DNA from: Acidobacteriota bacterium
Lineage (GTDB): Bacteria; Acidobacteriota; Terriglobia; Terriglobales; SCQP01
NCBI GenBank assembly: GCA_027459505.1
Contig: DAIDIE010000036.1
Coordinates: 62,001-126,000, forward strand
Direction of reading: 5' to 3'
DNA: 64,000 nucleotides
Below the pieces are notes generated by a model, which saw only the letters and a list, made by a program, of their open reading frames with translations, was not told the DNA's origin and made no database searches. The first letter of the stretch is position 1; each line of letters opens with the position of its first letter. A program made the position numbers and the translations under genes. Positions 17,008 to 25,634 of the stretch are shown piece after piece.

Positions 17008-17137
17008 GCAGACGTTTGGAGCGGCACTGCGACCTGGATGATCGCGCCGCCGGCGCCCGGCAGTCCAGTAACCCCGCTGTCGATGAGCGCGTCGAATAAA
17101 AGCGAGGCGGCCTCAACATCTTCGACCGGACGACATC

Positions 17138-17698
17138 ATGAACACACCCATGTCGCTTGTTTCAGCGTTGTTCCTCGCTTTCCTTCCGGTGTTGCCCGCC
17201 GCGACCCAAAGCAGCCCTTCGGGATGGGCACTGGCGCAAGGAACGCTCACCTACCACGTCTCCGACGCTTTGCACGCAGTCAGTGGAGTAAGCACAGCGG
17301 CGCGCGGCAAAGGACTGTGCGGCAGTGGCGAATGCAATTTTCTAGTGGCCGCGCCGGTGCAGTCGTTTCAATCCGGCGACACCAATCGCGACCTGCACAT
17401 GATTCAGGCGGTCCATGGGGCGCAAAACTCCATGGTCGTGGTGCGCACGGAGTTGCCGGAATCGAAAATCCATCCCGGTTCGCTGCGCGCCGATATTCAG
17501 GTCCAGTTTGGAGGCCAGACACACATTTATCGTGCGGTCCCCTTCACGGTAACCGCGGAGGGCAAAGATCTGCGCCTAACCGGGACGCTCCCCCTCCGGC
17601 TTTCGGACTTCAGCATCAAACCGCCGCAGTTTCTGTTTATCACCGTCAAGAACTCTGTGCCGGTGGATGTGGACCTGCTCTGGCAACCGGCGTTGTAG
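17138..17698 (+). CDS. YceI-like periplasmic lipocalin-type protein
   Basis: A 186-residue protein with a signal peptide (about 1-22). The mature part starts GTLTYHVSDALHAVSG and continues with alternating strands (VAAPVQSFQSGDTNRDLHM, HIYRAVPFTVTAEGKDLRLTG), ending FLFITVKNSVPVDVDLLW. This is the YceI barrel pattern, including the characteristic DTNRDLHM segment. YceI proteins bind isoprenoid quinones or related lipids in the periplasm. It probably shares a transcript with the upstream membrane His-rich protein. Its end is 18 bases from the convergent bluB. Confidence 0.75.
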   Translation: MNTPMSLVSALFLAFLPVLPAATQSSPSGWALAQGTLTYHVSDALHAVSGVSTAARGKGLCGSGECNFLVAAPVQSFQSGDTNRDLHMIQAVHGAQNSMVVVRTELPESKIHPGSLRADIQVQFGGQTHIYRAVPFTVTAEGKDLRLTGTLPLRLSDFSIKPPQFLFITVKNSVPVDVDLLWQPAL

Positions 17699-17716
17699 AA
17701 CGGAATTGAGGGCCGC

Positions 17717-18517
17717 CTACCCTGCCTTGCCTTTGCCAGGCTGGCCGTTGTGGGCCTTGCTTTCGACTGCGCTTCTACCCTCGATCACATCACTGCTTAC
17801 AGACCCATCGGTGCTTTCGGCGTCGTGGTCGAACTTACCTGAGGGCTCGGAGCGGCGCTCGCCCCAATGCTCCCAGAAAGTCACCTGGGAGAGGGGCAGG
17901 CGCTGCAGCCAACCCACCTTCTCCAAATCGGGTTTTTCCGCGAATTCCCGGACATGGCCGAGGCAGAGATAAGCGACCAGCTCCTGATTGGCGGGAATGC
18001 CAGCAATCCGTTTCACTTCTTCCGGATCGATGATGCTGACCCAGCCCACACCCAGCCCTTCGGCACGCGCCGCCAGCCACAAGTTCTGAATGGCGCAGCA
18101 GGTACTGTAAATGTCGGTCTGACGCATGGTGTTGCGGCCAATCACCTCGGGGCCATGGCGTTCGCGGTCGCAGGTGACACAGAGGTTAATGGGGGCTTCG
18201 AGGATACCTTCCAGCTTGATGCGGCGGTAGAGCGCAGCCTTCTCTTCCGGGAAGCGCTCAGCGGCGCGCTCCGTCTCGCGCAGGAAGACGTCGCGAACGC
18301 GGGCGCGTCGTTCCCGGTCACTGATTACCAGAAACGACCAGGGCTGAGAGAAGCCCACTGATCCCGCGTGATGGGCGGCGTCCAGCACGCGCCACAGTTG
18401 CTCAGGAGCGACGGGATCGGGCAGGAACTCGCAACGCACATCGCGGCGGGCAAAGATCACCTCATAGAGTGCCTGCCGTTCGGCGGCGGAGAAGCGCAAA
18501 GGAAAGCGGTCGCGCAT
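17717..18517 (-). CDS. bluB: 5,6-dimethylbenzimidazole synthase BluB
   Basis: Flavin-destroying oxygenase of the nitroreductase fold that converts FMNH2 to DMB, the lower ligand of cobalamin. Recognised by FARRDVRCEFLPDPV (about 23-37), AAHHAGSVGFSQPWSFLVI (about 48-66) and GVGWVSIIDPEEV near 165, typical of BluB rather than general nitroreductases. At 266 residues it carries an extra polar C-terminal tail of about 40 residues beyond the FWEHWGERR end seen in the family. It is the last gene of the cobalamin operon, 58 bases after btuD, and supplies the base activated by CobT. Confidence 0.93.
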   Translation of the reverse strand: MRDRFPLRFSAAERQALYEVIFARRDVRCEFLPDPVAPEQLWRVLDAAHHAGSVGFSQPWSFLVISDRERRARVRDVFLRETERAAERFPEEKAALYRRIKLEGILEAPINLCVTCDRERHGPEVIGRNTMRQTDIYSTCCAIQNLWLAARAEGLGVGWVSIIDPEEVKRIAGIPANQELVAYLCLGHVREFAEKPDLEKVGWLQRLPLSQVTFWEHWGERRSEPSGKFDHDAESTDGSVSSDVIEGRSAVESKAHNGQPGKGKAG

Positions 18518-18575
18518 AGGGATATTCTTTCACGAGCGTATTGAACTCGAACGTCCTTGGAAACAGACTTCCTTA

Positions 18576-19349
18576 TCAGAGCCGCGGCACAGGAATGCCG
18601 GAGTCCGGGGCGACCGCAAAAGGGACGCCAAAGGCCCAGGCGAAGGTGGCGGCGCCCTGCGCCGCTTGCGATGTCTCCACCAGACGAACCTGCGCCTGCC
18701 CGCGTTCCGCGGCGCTCAGCACCAGCAGATGTGTACAAAAACGCCAGGCCAGCGCCAGATCGTGAATCGCAATCAGCACCAGCTTACCGTCACGCTCGGC
18801 CAACTCGCGCAGATGCCGCATGACCCGGAGCTGGTGCAGCAAATCGAGGTGAGCCAATGGCTCATCGAGCAGCAGCGCGGGCGTATTCTGCACCAGCACC
18901 TGCGCCAGGCAAACGCGTTGCGCCTCGCCACCACTCAGCGCGGTCATGCCACGGCCATGCAATGCTTCCAGGTCCAGCACTCGAAAGGCCTCGCGGACTT
19001 GCCGGGAATCCTCGCGGCGCGAGCTACGGCCGGCGCGCTGCCAGGGCAGACGCCCGAAACCGGCAAACTCTTCCACGGTGTAGGGGAAGACGGCGGGTTG
19101 GTGCTGCGGCAGAAAAGCGGCCTCCAGGGCCAGTTGCGGACGCGGCCATTGCCGCAGTGGGCGATCGCGCCAGAACACCTCTCCGGAGACCGGCTTGAGA
19201 ATTCCAGCCAGGGTGGCAAGCAGAGTGCTCTTGCCGCTGCCATTGCGGCCGACAATCCCCCAAAGCTGTCCGGCGGGAAAGCGCAGGTCCAGGCCGCTGA
19301 GGAAAGACAGGCCTCCGTGACCGGCGGCGAGTTGGGAAGTACGGATCAT
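18576..19349 (-). CDS. btuD: Cobalamin ABC transporter ATP-binding protein BtuD
   Basis: ABC ATPase of 257 residues starting at the ATG at 19349 (MIRTSQLAAGHGG). The longer frame running to 20243 is a shadow of the permease gene. Walker A GRNGSGKS is at residues 34-41, the signature LSGGEAQR near 145 and Walker B ALLLDEPLAHLD near 168. It powers corrinoid import through BtuC with BtuF as the binding protein. The gene begins 5 bases after the btuC stop. The last 40 residues are an unusual Ala-rich extension. Confidence 0.93.
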   Translation of the reverse strand: MIRTSQLAAGHGGLSFLSGLDLRFPAGQLWGIVGRNGSGKSTLLATLAGILKPVSGEVFWRDRPLRQWPRPQLALEAAFLPQHQPAVFPYTVEEFAGFGRLPWQRAGRSSRREDSRQVREAFRVLDLEALHGRGMTALSGGEAQRVCLAQVLVQNTPALLLDEPLAHLDLLHQLRVMRHLRELAERDGKLVLIAIHDLALAWRFCTHLLVLSAAERGQAQVRLVETSQAAQGAATFAWAFGVPFAVAPDSGIPVPRL

Positions 19350-19354
19350 CGGCT

Positions 19355-20368
19355 TCAGGCAATCTCCCCCGGCGGGCGGCGCCAGTAGTAGAGGAGAAAG
19401 AAGAACGTCCCCACGATGCCGGTGATGGCGCCTACCGGAAGTTCCAGCGGTCCAAACAGGCTGCGCGCCAGGGTGTCGGCCAGCAAAAGAAACAGGGCGC
19501 CAGCGACCGCTGTCATCGGCAGCAGAGCACGGTGGCGGGCGCCGGCAAGATAGCGAGAGAAATGGGGAACCAGGAAGCCAACAAAGGCGATAATGCCGGA
19601 ACTGGCAACACAGATCCCGGTGACCAGAGCGGCGGCAGTGAAGAGTAGCCTGCGGACGCGGGGGACAGCTACCCCCAGAGACAATGCGCGTGCCTCGCCA
19701 ATGCCGAGCACGTCCAGTGTCTGGCAGGAGGCGAACATATAAATTGCCGGAACGGTCATGCCGGCGAACGCCGCCCAGACGGTGCGCATGTCCGCGCCAG
19801 CCAGTGTCCCCATCAGCCAGGTCATGGCGTTTTGAATCGCCTCCGGGCGCCCAAAGGCGAAGTTGAGCAGAACCAGCGAGCCGAAAAACGAACTCAGAAT
19901 AATGCCGCACAGGACCAGCGCCGTGCTGCTGAAGGCGTGGCGATGGGCGAGTCCAAAGACAATGACCGTGGCCAGAGCGGCGCCGGCGAAGCCGGCCAGC
20001 GGAGCGGCGTAGGGGCGCGCCAGCAAAGCCGGAGCGAAGGCGGCCAGGGTGGTAACCAGAAAGCCCGCTCCGCCGGAGACGCCCAACGTAAATGGCTCCG
20101 CCAGGGGATTGCGCAGCAGAGCCTGCAGCACCGCGCCCGAAAGCGCCAACCCGGCTCCTACCAGCATCGCCGTCAAGGCGCGAGGAAGGCGCAACTGCAA
20201 CACGATGACCGCCGCAGTGGAGTGATCCGAACGCGGAGACCACAGCGCCGCCAGCACCTCACGCCAGGTAAGGTGCACCGGGCCGATGCCAAGGCTGGCG
20301 ATGAACGTTATGCCCAGCAGCAGGCAAAGCAGTGGAAACCACACCTGACGAAGGTAAGAAGTATTCAC
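19355..20368 (-). CDS. btuC: Cobalamin ABC transporter permease BtuC (FecCD family)
   Basis: Membrane permease of 337 residues from the GTG at 20368, which overlaps the cbiB stop (GTGA). The frame is open further upstream, but that part is a cbiB shadow. About ten hydrophobic segments are present. FecCD hallmarks are LRLPRALTAMLVGAGLALSG (about 60-79), LRNPLAEPFTLGVSGGAGF (about 86-104) and GIIAFVGFLVPHFSR (about 252-266). It forms the channel that moves corrinoid across the inner membrane. Family members also carry iron-siderophore complexes, but the surrounding cob genes and riboswitch point to B12. Confidence 0.92.
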   Translation of the reverse strand: MNTSYLRQVWFPLLCLLLGITFIASLGIGPVHLTWREVLAALWSPRSDHSTAAVIVLQLRLPRALTAMLVGAGLALSGAVLQALLRNPLAEPFTLGVSGGAGFLVTTLAAFAPALLARPYAAPLAGFAGAALATVIVFGLAHRHAFSSTALVLCGIILSSFFGSLVLLNFAFGRPEAIQNAMTWLMGTLAGADMRTVWAAFAGMTVPAIYMFASCQTLDVLGIGEARALSLGVAVPRVRRLLFTAAALVTGICVASSGIIAFVGFLVPHFSRYLAGARHRALLPMTAVAGALFLLLADTLARSLFGPLELPVGAITGIVGTFFFLLYYWRRPPGEIA

Positions 20369-21423
20369 TGGGCTGCCCCTGTGCGGAGGAATCGAGTGGA
20401 GGCGGCAATGCGGTGGCTGCCGCTCAGCCCGTTCGCCGCGGTGCGATCCAGCCGCGAGGCGCGAACCCAACCGAGGGCGGCATTACCGGCCAAGGCGGCG
20501 CCGACGCCGCAGAGCAAAAAGAGCACCGCGGTGGTCCAAACCAGGCGCACGGCGCGGACGATGTCGCGAGGCCGCGGCGGTGCAGCCGATTCGTTCAACC
20601 GCGGCTTCTCGATGGTCACTCCCTGATAAATGCTTGGCCCGCCCAACGCAATACCCAGCGCGCCCGCCACGCCGGCTTCGGGAATACCGCTATTGGGGCT
20701 GGGATTTTTTAGTCCATCGGCACGCATCACATGAAGGCAACGCGCTGCGCGGTTGCCGGTAAATAAAGTGGCGGCGGGAAGCGCCAGGTAGGTGAGCCGA
20801 GCGGGAACGTAGTTCAACACGTCGTCAAAGCGCGCCGACGCCCAACCAAAGTGGAGATAGCGCTCGGTGCGGTAACCAACCATGGAATCAAGGGTGCTGG
20901 CGGCCTTGAAGGCAAAGGCGGCCACAGGTCCGCCGAGCAGGGCGTAAAAAAGTGGAGAGATGCTGCCATCGACTAAATTTTCCGCCAGCGATTCGACGCA
21001 CCCGCGCGCCACCTCGCCTTCCGGCAGGTATGCCGTCTGCCGTGAAACGATGCGCGCCAGCAGTCGCCGTGCGGCCTCCAGATCGCCATTGGCGAGAGCG
21101 CGGTAAATGGGCACGCAGTGATCCACCAGATCGCGGGTTGCGAAGGTGGTCCACAACAGAAATGCGTTGACCGCGAGTTGGACCGCGAAGCTCGCCCCCC
21201 GCACCAGCCAAAGCAGCAGCGCCACTGGAATACAGGTTGCCGCAAGCACCAGGAAAAGCAGGAGCACGCCGGCAAGGCGGTGGTTGCGAAGGCGGCGCAG
21301 AGGCGGCTCCAAAAGCTGAATGAACGCACCGATGCCCCGTACCGGATGCGGAAACCATTGCGGGTCGCCAAACAAAACATCCAGGAGAAAGGCCAGCACA
21401 ACGCTGAGCAGGCGCAGGCTCAC
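20365..21423 (-). CDS. cbiB: Adenosylcobinamide-phosphate synthase CbiB
   Basis: Integral membrane enzyme of 352 residues that joins adenosylcobyric acid with (R)-1-amino-2-propanol O-2-phosphate. Family signatures are FLLDVLFGDPQWFPHPVRGIG (residues about 12-32), ESLAENLVDGSISPLFY near 144-160, and TLDSMVGYRTERYLHFGWASARFDDVLNY near 178-206. It starts with GTG overlapping the cobD stop (GTGA), and its own stop overlaps the btuC start. It is needed after CbiZ has removed a foreign nucleotide loop. Confidence 0.95.
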   Translation of the reverse strand: MSLRLLSVVLAFLLDVLFGDPQWFPHPVRGIGAFIQLLEPPLRRLRNHRLAGVLLLFLVLAATCIPVALLLWLVRGASFAVQLAVNAFLLWTTFATRDLVDHCVPIYRALANGDLEAARRLLARIVSRQTAYLPEGEVARGCVESLAENLVDGSISPLFYALLGGPVAAFAFKAASTLDSMVGYRTERYLHFGWASARFDDVLNYVPARLTYLALPAATLFTGNRAARCLHVMRADGLKNPSPNSGIPEAGVAGALGIALGGPSIYQGVTIEKPRLNESAAPPRPRDIVRAVRLVWTTAVLFLLCGVGAALAGNAALGWVRASRLDRTAANGLSGSHRIAASTRFLRTGAAQ

Positions 21424-22514
21424 AAGAGGCCCTCCGGCGCACCGGCACGCACGGGCGCCTCATGCGCTTCCTTCTGCCGCCGCAGCAGGGCGAGGAGCGC
21501 TTCGTTTTCTTCATGGGACCGCACGGCGCAACGGAGATAGGTCTGATCCAGTCCGTAAAAGTTGGAGGCGTCACGCAAGAGCACGCCTTGCGCTGCCAAA
21601 GCGGAGAGAACGTCTGGAGCTTCAGACGTTGAACAGAGCAGGAAGTTCACCGCTGAGGGAAAAACGCGCCAGCCCAGTCCGGTCAACTGCGATGCCAGCC
21701 ACTCGCGTTCGTGAGCGACCGCCGCCGGTAGCTCATCGACGGAAAGCGCGGCCAGCGCGACGCCCAGGCGCTGCGCGGGAGTGGACACGCTCCAGGGAAT
21801 CAGCAGCGGCCGCAACGCGCTGATCCGCCGCTCGGGCCCGAGCAGAAATCCGAGGCGCAGGCCAGCAACTCCGAAGCACTTGGTGAAGGAGCGCAGCACG
21901 AGCAGATTCGGATGATCCTCCAGGCAGCCGCACAGCGACTCACTCTGGGGAACGAAATCCATAAAAGCCTCGTCGACGATGACGTCGACGTTTTGCGCCT
22001 CACAGGCGTGCAGCCACGAGCGCAGGCGTTCACGGGAGACCAGCGCGCCGGTTGGGTTGTTGGGATTGCAGAGCACCGCGACGCCCTCGCTGGGAACCTC
22101 GAGCCGCGGCCGGAAGTTGTCCCCGGCATCAGCCAGCACGTGATGGATGCGCAGCGGCTCGCTTCCGTTTAAGCAACTGGCGCTCCACTGCGCGGCGCGC
22201 AGGTATTCGGAAAAGGTTGGCTCAAAAATGGTGAGCGACCGGGGGCGCAGCGCATGCATGGCCAGAAAGAGCGCTTCGGTGCTGCCATTCGCGGCCAGGA
22301 TTTGGCCTTCTTCGACGCCGTAAAAACGCGCGGCGGCGGCGACGAGGGCGCGGCAGTCGAAGTCGGGATAGGGCTCCAGATCGGCAACGGCATTGGCGGC
22401 CAGACGCTGCGCCGCGGAATGCGGCCAGATACTGGCGGAAAAATCCAGCCGCGCGGAACGCTCCCCTTGCGCGTCCCAAACCCTGCCGCCGTGATCGTTT
22501 CCGGAACGGATCAT
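21420..22514 (-). CDS. cobD: L-threonine-O-3-phosphate decarboxylase CobD (PLP fold type I)
   Basis: Makes the aminopropanol phosphate linker used by CbiB. The start at 22514 (ATGA overlap with the cobS stop) gives 364 residues. The upstream extension of the frame is a cobS shadow. Aminotransferase-like motifs are AANGSTEALFLAMHAL (74-89), CNPNNPTGALVSRERL (149-164) and VDEAFMDFV (180-188). The PLP lysine is Lys212 in RSFTKCFGVAGLRLG. It is a histidinol-phosphate aminotransferase homologue, but operon context strongly favours CobD (CobC in aerobic nomenclature). Confidence 0.9.
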   Translation of the reverse strand: MIRSGNDHGGRVWDAQGERSARLDFSASIWPHSAAQRLAANAVADLEPYPDFDCRALVAAAARFYGVEEGQILAANGSTEALFLAMHALRPRSLTIFEPTFSEYLRAAQWSASCLNGSEPLRIHHVLADAGDNFRPRLEVPSEGVAVLCNPNNPTGALVSRERLRSWLHACEAQNVDVIVDEAFMDFVPQSESLCGCLEDHPNLLVLRSFTKCFGVAGLRLGFLLGPERRISALRPLLIPWSVSTPAQRLGVALAALSVDELPAAVAHEREWLASQLTGLGWRVFPSAVNFLLCSTSEAPDVLSALAAQGVLLRDASNFYGLDQTYLRCAVRSHEENEALLALLRRQKEAHEAPVRAGAPEGLL

Positions 22515-23314
22515 CGCAAGCCCCAATGCCCGGACCAGCCCCATGAGGTCCACGCGATATCTCCGGGATGGCTCAGCAGGCGCAGCATCAGGTACAGCAG
22601 GAGCAGAAGCACGGCGGACTCGACCAACTGATTCACCGCTCCCAGCGTATCGCCCGTTTGGCCGCCCAGCAACCGCCGGCACAGGAGATCAAAAGGGAGG
22701 GTCACCACAAACAGCAGAGCCAGCAGCAGCAGCGCCCAGCGCCAGTTGAGCAGAGCGGTCAGCCCCACGGCGGTCAACACATTGAACAGCACTGCTCCCC
22801 AGCCAGTGGAGTCGATAAAGGCCGCTCCCAAACCTTCACGGCGGGCCGGCCGCGCCACCCAGGCGCTCAGGACCATGCCGGACCGCCCCCATAGAGGTGC
22901 GAGGCCCAAGGCAATCGGCAACCAGAGTGGGGGAAGTGATTGCAGAGTGGTGAGTTGCAGGAGCAGGACGAGCAGCAGCGCCATCGCGCCAAAGGCGCCG
23001 ATGCGGCTATCGCGCATGATCTCCAGCCGGCGGCCCGCGCTGGCGCCGCCCAGCAATCCGTCGGCGCTATCGGACAGGCCATCCCAATGCAGGCCTCCAG
23101 TAAGAAGGAACTGGACGGCGATGATCAGCACCAGACGCGGCAGGACGGGGAAAACAACGAGCAAGGCCCGATTCAGGCCGATGCTGATTGCGCCCAATAA
23201 CGCGCCGGCCACCCAGAACCAGGCCGCACCGGTGGAATACCCAACCGCGGTGGAGCGGTCCGCCGGCAGCGGCAGGCGGGTGAGAAAACGTAAAGCTGCG
23301 AGTAGCGATCGCAT
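22511..23314 (-). CDS. cobS: Adenosylcobinamide-GDP ribazoletransferase CobS
   Basis: Membrane enzyme of 267 residues that condenses adenosylcobinamide-GDP with alpha-ribazole phosphate, the last assembly step of the nucleotide loop. The start at 23314 (MRSLLAALRFLTRLPLP) is the family N-terminus; the frame extends upstream without reason. The diagnostic LHWDGLSDSADGLLGG is at about 75-90, followed by RRLEIMRDSRIGAFGA. Several hydrophobic helices are present. An AAGGAG lies upstream of the start, and the stop overlaps the cobD start (ATGA). Confidence 0.96.
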   Translation of the reverse strand: MRSLLAALRFLTRLPLPADRSTAVGYSTGAAWFWVAGALLGAISIGLNRALLVVFPVLPRLVLIIAVQFLLTGGLHWDGLSDSADGLLGGASAGRRLEIMRDSRIGAFGAMALLLVLLLQLTTLQSLPPLWLPIALGLAPLWGRSGMVLSAWVARPARREGLGAAFIDSTGWGAVLFNVLTAVGLTALLNWRWALLLLALLFVVTLPFDLLCRRLLGGQTGDTLGAVNQLVESAVLLLLLYLMLRLLSHPGDIAWTSWGWSGHWGLR

Positions 23315-23330
23315 AACTAACTGCGACTCC

Positions 23331-24413
23331 TTAAATCTTGCCGGAGACGCCAGCGCTTTCGAATGTCGCCATTTCAGCAAGGATGCGGGTGGCCGCCTCG
23401 ACCAGGGGAAGCACGAGCGCCGCCCCCGAACCTTCGCCCAGGCGCAGATCCCAATCCAGCAGCGGCTTCAGTTCCAGTTGCCGCAGGGCCAGCTTGTGTC
23501 CCGGCTCGGCGGAGCAGTGTGCGGCCAGGAGGTATTCACGAATGGAAGGGGCCATCTCGGCGGCCACCAGCGCAGCAGCGGTGACGATGTAGCCATCCAG
23601 CACAAAGGGGATGCGCTTTTCAGCGGCGCCCAGAATGAGGCCGGTAAGTCCGGCGATCTCAAATCCGCCTACGGCGCGCAGCCAAGCCAGGCCGCGGGCG
23701 ACACCGCGCGGTTCCGCGGAGCTGGCGCCGGAATGGCGTTGCACGGCGGTGCGAACGACTCGGCATTTGTTGCGCAGAGCGGCATCGTCCACGCCAGTTC
23801 CCCGCCCCACCAAGATATCGAGCTTATCCGCGTCCATATTCAGCGCCAGCGCCGTCAACGCGGCGGCCGAGGTGGTGTTGCCAATGCCCATTTCCCCTCC
23901 CGCAAGCAGGTCCACGCCGTTGGCGGCCAACTCATGGGCCAGCTGCAGGCCGTGCTGAACCGCCTGTTCCGCCTGCTCGGCGGACATGGCCTCGCCGCGG
24001 CAAAAGTTCCGGGCGCCGGGCGCGACTTTGCGCATGAGCACGCCGGGAGAGGTGATGGGGACCGCTACCCCCATATCGACTACCAGCACCTCGGCGCCGG
24101 CATGGCGCGCCAACACATTGATGGCGGCGCCGCCCGCGCAAAAGTTGGCCACCATCTGCGGAGTTACCGCGGCCGGATAAGCGCTGACGCCCTCCTCGGT
24201 GACGCCGTGATCGCCGGCCATGATGACCACTTGCTTGCGCACCGCATGCGGAGCGGTGGTGTTCTGAATCAGGCCGAGGCGAATCGCGATTTCTTCCAGA
24301 CGGCCGAGGCTGCCGGGAGGCTTGGTCAGCACGTCCAGGCGCCGCTGGATCGCGGGCAGCAGTTCCGCGTTGACGGGCTGGATGGCGGCGCAGGTATTAA
24401 CGATCTGTTTCAT
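23331..24413 (-). CDS. cobT: Nicotinate-nucleotide--dimethylbenzimidazole phosphoribosyltransferase CobT
   Basis: Soluble enzyme of 360 residues that activates the DMB made by BluB into alpha-ribazole phosphate. Family motifs are RLDVLTKPPGSLGRLEEIA (about 25-43), MAGDHGVTEEGVSAYP (about 65-80), GGEMGIGNTTSAAALTA (about 173-189) and the C-terminal RLGEGSGAALVLPLVEAA, whose Glu is the presumed catalytic base. It overlaps the cobU stop by 17 bases and sits 16 bases ahead of cobS. Confidence 0.97.
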   Translation of the reverse strand: MKQIVNTCAAIQPVNAELLPAIQRRLDVLTKPPGSLGRLEEIAIRLGLIQNTTAPHAVRKQVVIMAGDHGVTEEGVSAYPAAVTPQMVANFCAGGAAINVLARHAGAEVLVVDMGVAVPITSPGVLMRKVAPGARNFCRGEAMSAEQAEQAVQHGLQLAHELAANGVDLLAGGEMGIGNTTSAAALTALALNMDADKLDILVGRGTGVDDAALRNKCRVVRTAVQRHSGASSAEPRGVARGLAWLRAVGGFEIAGLTGLILGAAEKRIPFVLDGYIVTAAALVAAEMAPSIREYLLAAHCSAEPGHKLALRQLELKPLLDWDLRLGEGSGAALVLPLVEAATRILAEMATFESAGVSGKI

Positions 24414-25050
24414 GTTCGGAACCCTCAGGTGGATCGCCAGGCGATCCCAAAATTTGATGAGCCGCCATCTGGGCAGTCGCGGCGGCCGCTTTGATCTCGA
24501 TGGCCTGTCCGCAGCTCAGCAGATAAACACGCTCGGCGGCTTGAGCGAGCCATTGATTCGCCGTGCCGGCGCAGTCGCGAAAGCAACGCCCCAATGGCGT
24601 CTCCGGCACCAGCCCGCCGCCAACTTCCTGGGTGACAAGCAGGACGAAGCCCGCACGGCATTGCCGCAACTCGGGAAGCAGCTCCCGCACTTGCTGCAAC
24701 ACGTTTGCTTCGGACAGGGCTTCGCTTTCCTGTCCCATCCCGGTGAGCAGGTTGCCGAGCCAGGTCGGGATGCAATCGAGCAGGACGATTCCGCCCGTAT
24801 CGAGTCGAGACGAGTCAAGGCGGCGCAGGGCCGCGGCGAGGTCGCGGCTCTCTTCCAGCAGACGCCAATGGCTGGGGCGCTGAGCCTGATGAGCGGCCAC
24901 GCGCTGGCGCATTTCCGGGTCGGCGGCCTGGCAGGTCGCCAGAAACGTCACCTCGCCAGCGCCGGCGCGCTCCAGTTCACGCGCCAAGCCAACGGCAAAG
25001 GCGCTCTTGCCACTGCGGCATGGGCCGGTAACCAGGATCAGACGGCTCAT
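24397..25050 (-). CDS. cobU: Bifunctional adenosylcobinamide kinase / adenosylcobinamide-phosphate guanylyltransferase CobU
   Basis: P-loop enzyme of 217 residues from the ATG at 25050, which overlaps the cobC stop (ATGA). It phosphorylates adenosylcobinamide and transfers GMP to it, giving the substrate of CobS. Walker A GPCRSGKS is at residues 9-16. RVAAHQAQRPSHWRLLEE (about 49-66) contains the guanylylated His region. VLLDCIPTWLGNLL (about 88-101) and VTQEVGGGLVPETPLGR (about 138-154) complete the family pattern. The extra 20 codons upstream of 25050 are a shadow. Confidence 0.96.
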   Translation of the reverse strand: MSRLILVTGPCRSGKSAFAVGLARELERAGAGEVTFLATCQAADPEMRQRVAAHQAQRPSHWRLLEESRDLAAALRRLDSSRLDTGGIVLLDCIPTWLGNLLTGMGQESEALSEANVLQQVRELLPELRQCRAGFVLLVTQEVGGGLVPETPLGRCFRDCAGTANQWLAQAAERVYLLSCGQAIEIKAAAATAQMAAHQILGSPGDPPEGSEHETDR

Positions 25051-25634
25051 GCGGCCACCTCCGCCAGATCCACGATCACATGGCCAGCCAGCGGCAGCTT
25101 GGTCTCCCAAAATTTCTCCAGGGACTGACCACGAAGATGCAGCAAGGCGGCGGCGATCGAGCCCAGGTGGGCCACGACCACCACAACCCCTGCTTCGGAG
25201 AGTGACAGAAGATCGGGAAGTGCGGCGCCAACCCGCGCATACACCTGAAGCAGGCTCTCACCACCGGGAAATGTGAAGCTGGGATCAGCAATGCGTTCAG
25301 GGTTGAACGGCGCCGGTGCGTTCGCGGTGGCCTCGGCATAGGTTTTCCCTTCCCATTCACCGAAGTCGATTTCGCGCCAACGCGGGTCGCCGTCGATGGG
25401 CAATAACGATTCACCCCCGGCCAGCAATTGCGCGCTCTCAGCCGCGCGCCGCAGCGGACTCGCAATGATAGGAGTGGTTCGGCTCAGTAGCCCCTGGGAA
25501 CGCAGTTGCAGCCGGAGCCGCAGCACCTCATCACGCCCCGGGCCGTTCAGAGGCGGATCCAGGCGGCCGCAATAGCGGCGCTGCACGGAAAGGTCCGTGC
25601 TGCCGTGACGCACGAGGATGAGGCGGCCGGCTAT
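25047..25634 (-). CDS. cobC: Alpha-ribazole phosphatase CobC (histidine phosphatase), start codon uncertain
   Basis: Histidine-phosphatase-superfamily enzyme that removes the phosphate from alpha-ribazole phosphate or adenosylcobalamin 5'-phosphate. The RHGST catalytic motif is followed by YCGRLDPPLNGPG, a central IDFGEWEGKTYAEA and a second His in AHLGSIAA. The only standard start (GTG, 25613) falls on the Val directly before RHG and would delete the first beta strand (LILVRHG). An in-frame ATA at 25632-25634 overlaps the cbiZ stop in the same 4-base style (ATAG) as its operon neighbours and has a perfect AGGAGG six bases upstream. I therefore place the start at ATA, giving 195 residues. The alternative is 25613 (188 residues). 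Confidence 0.85.
   Translation of the reverse strand: MAGRLILVRHGSTDLSVQRRYCGRLDPPLNGPGRDEVLRLRLQLRSQGLLSRTTPIIASPLRRAAESAQLLAGGESLLPIDGDPRWREIDFGEWEGKTYAEATANAPAPFNPERIADPSFTFPGGESLLQVYARVGAALPDLLSLSEAGVVVVVAHLGSIAAALLHLRGQSLEKFWETKLPLAGHVIVDLAEVAA

Noticed and set aside
18576-20243. 555-codon minus-strand frame suggesting a permease-ATPase fusion
   Set aside because: The part upstream of 19349 is an Arg/Gly-rich out-of-frame reading of btuC; the ATPase begins at its own ATG.
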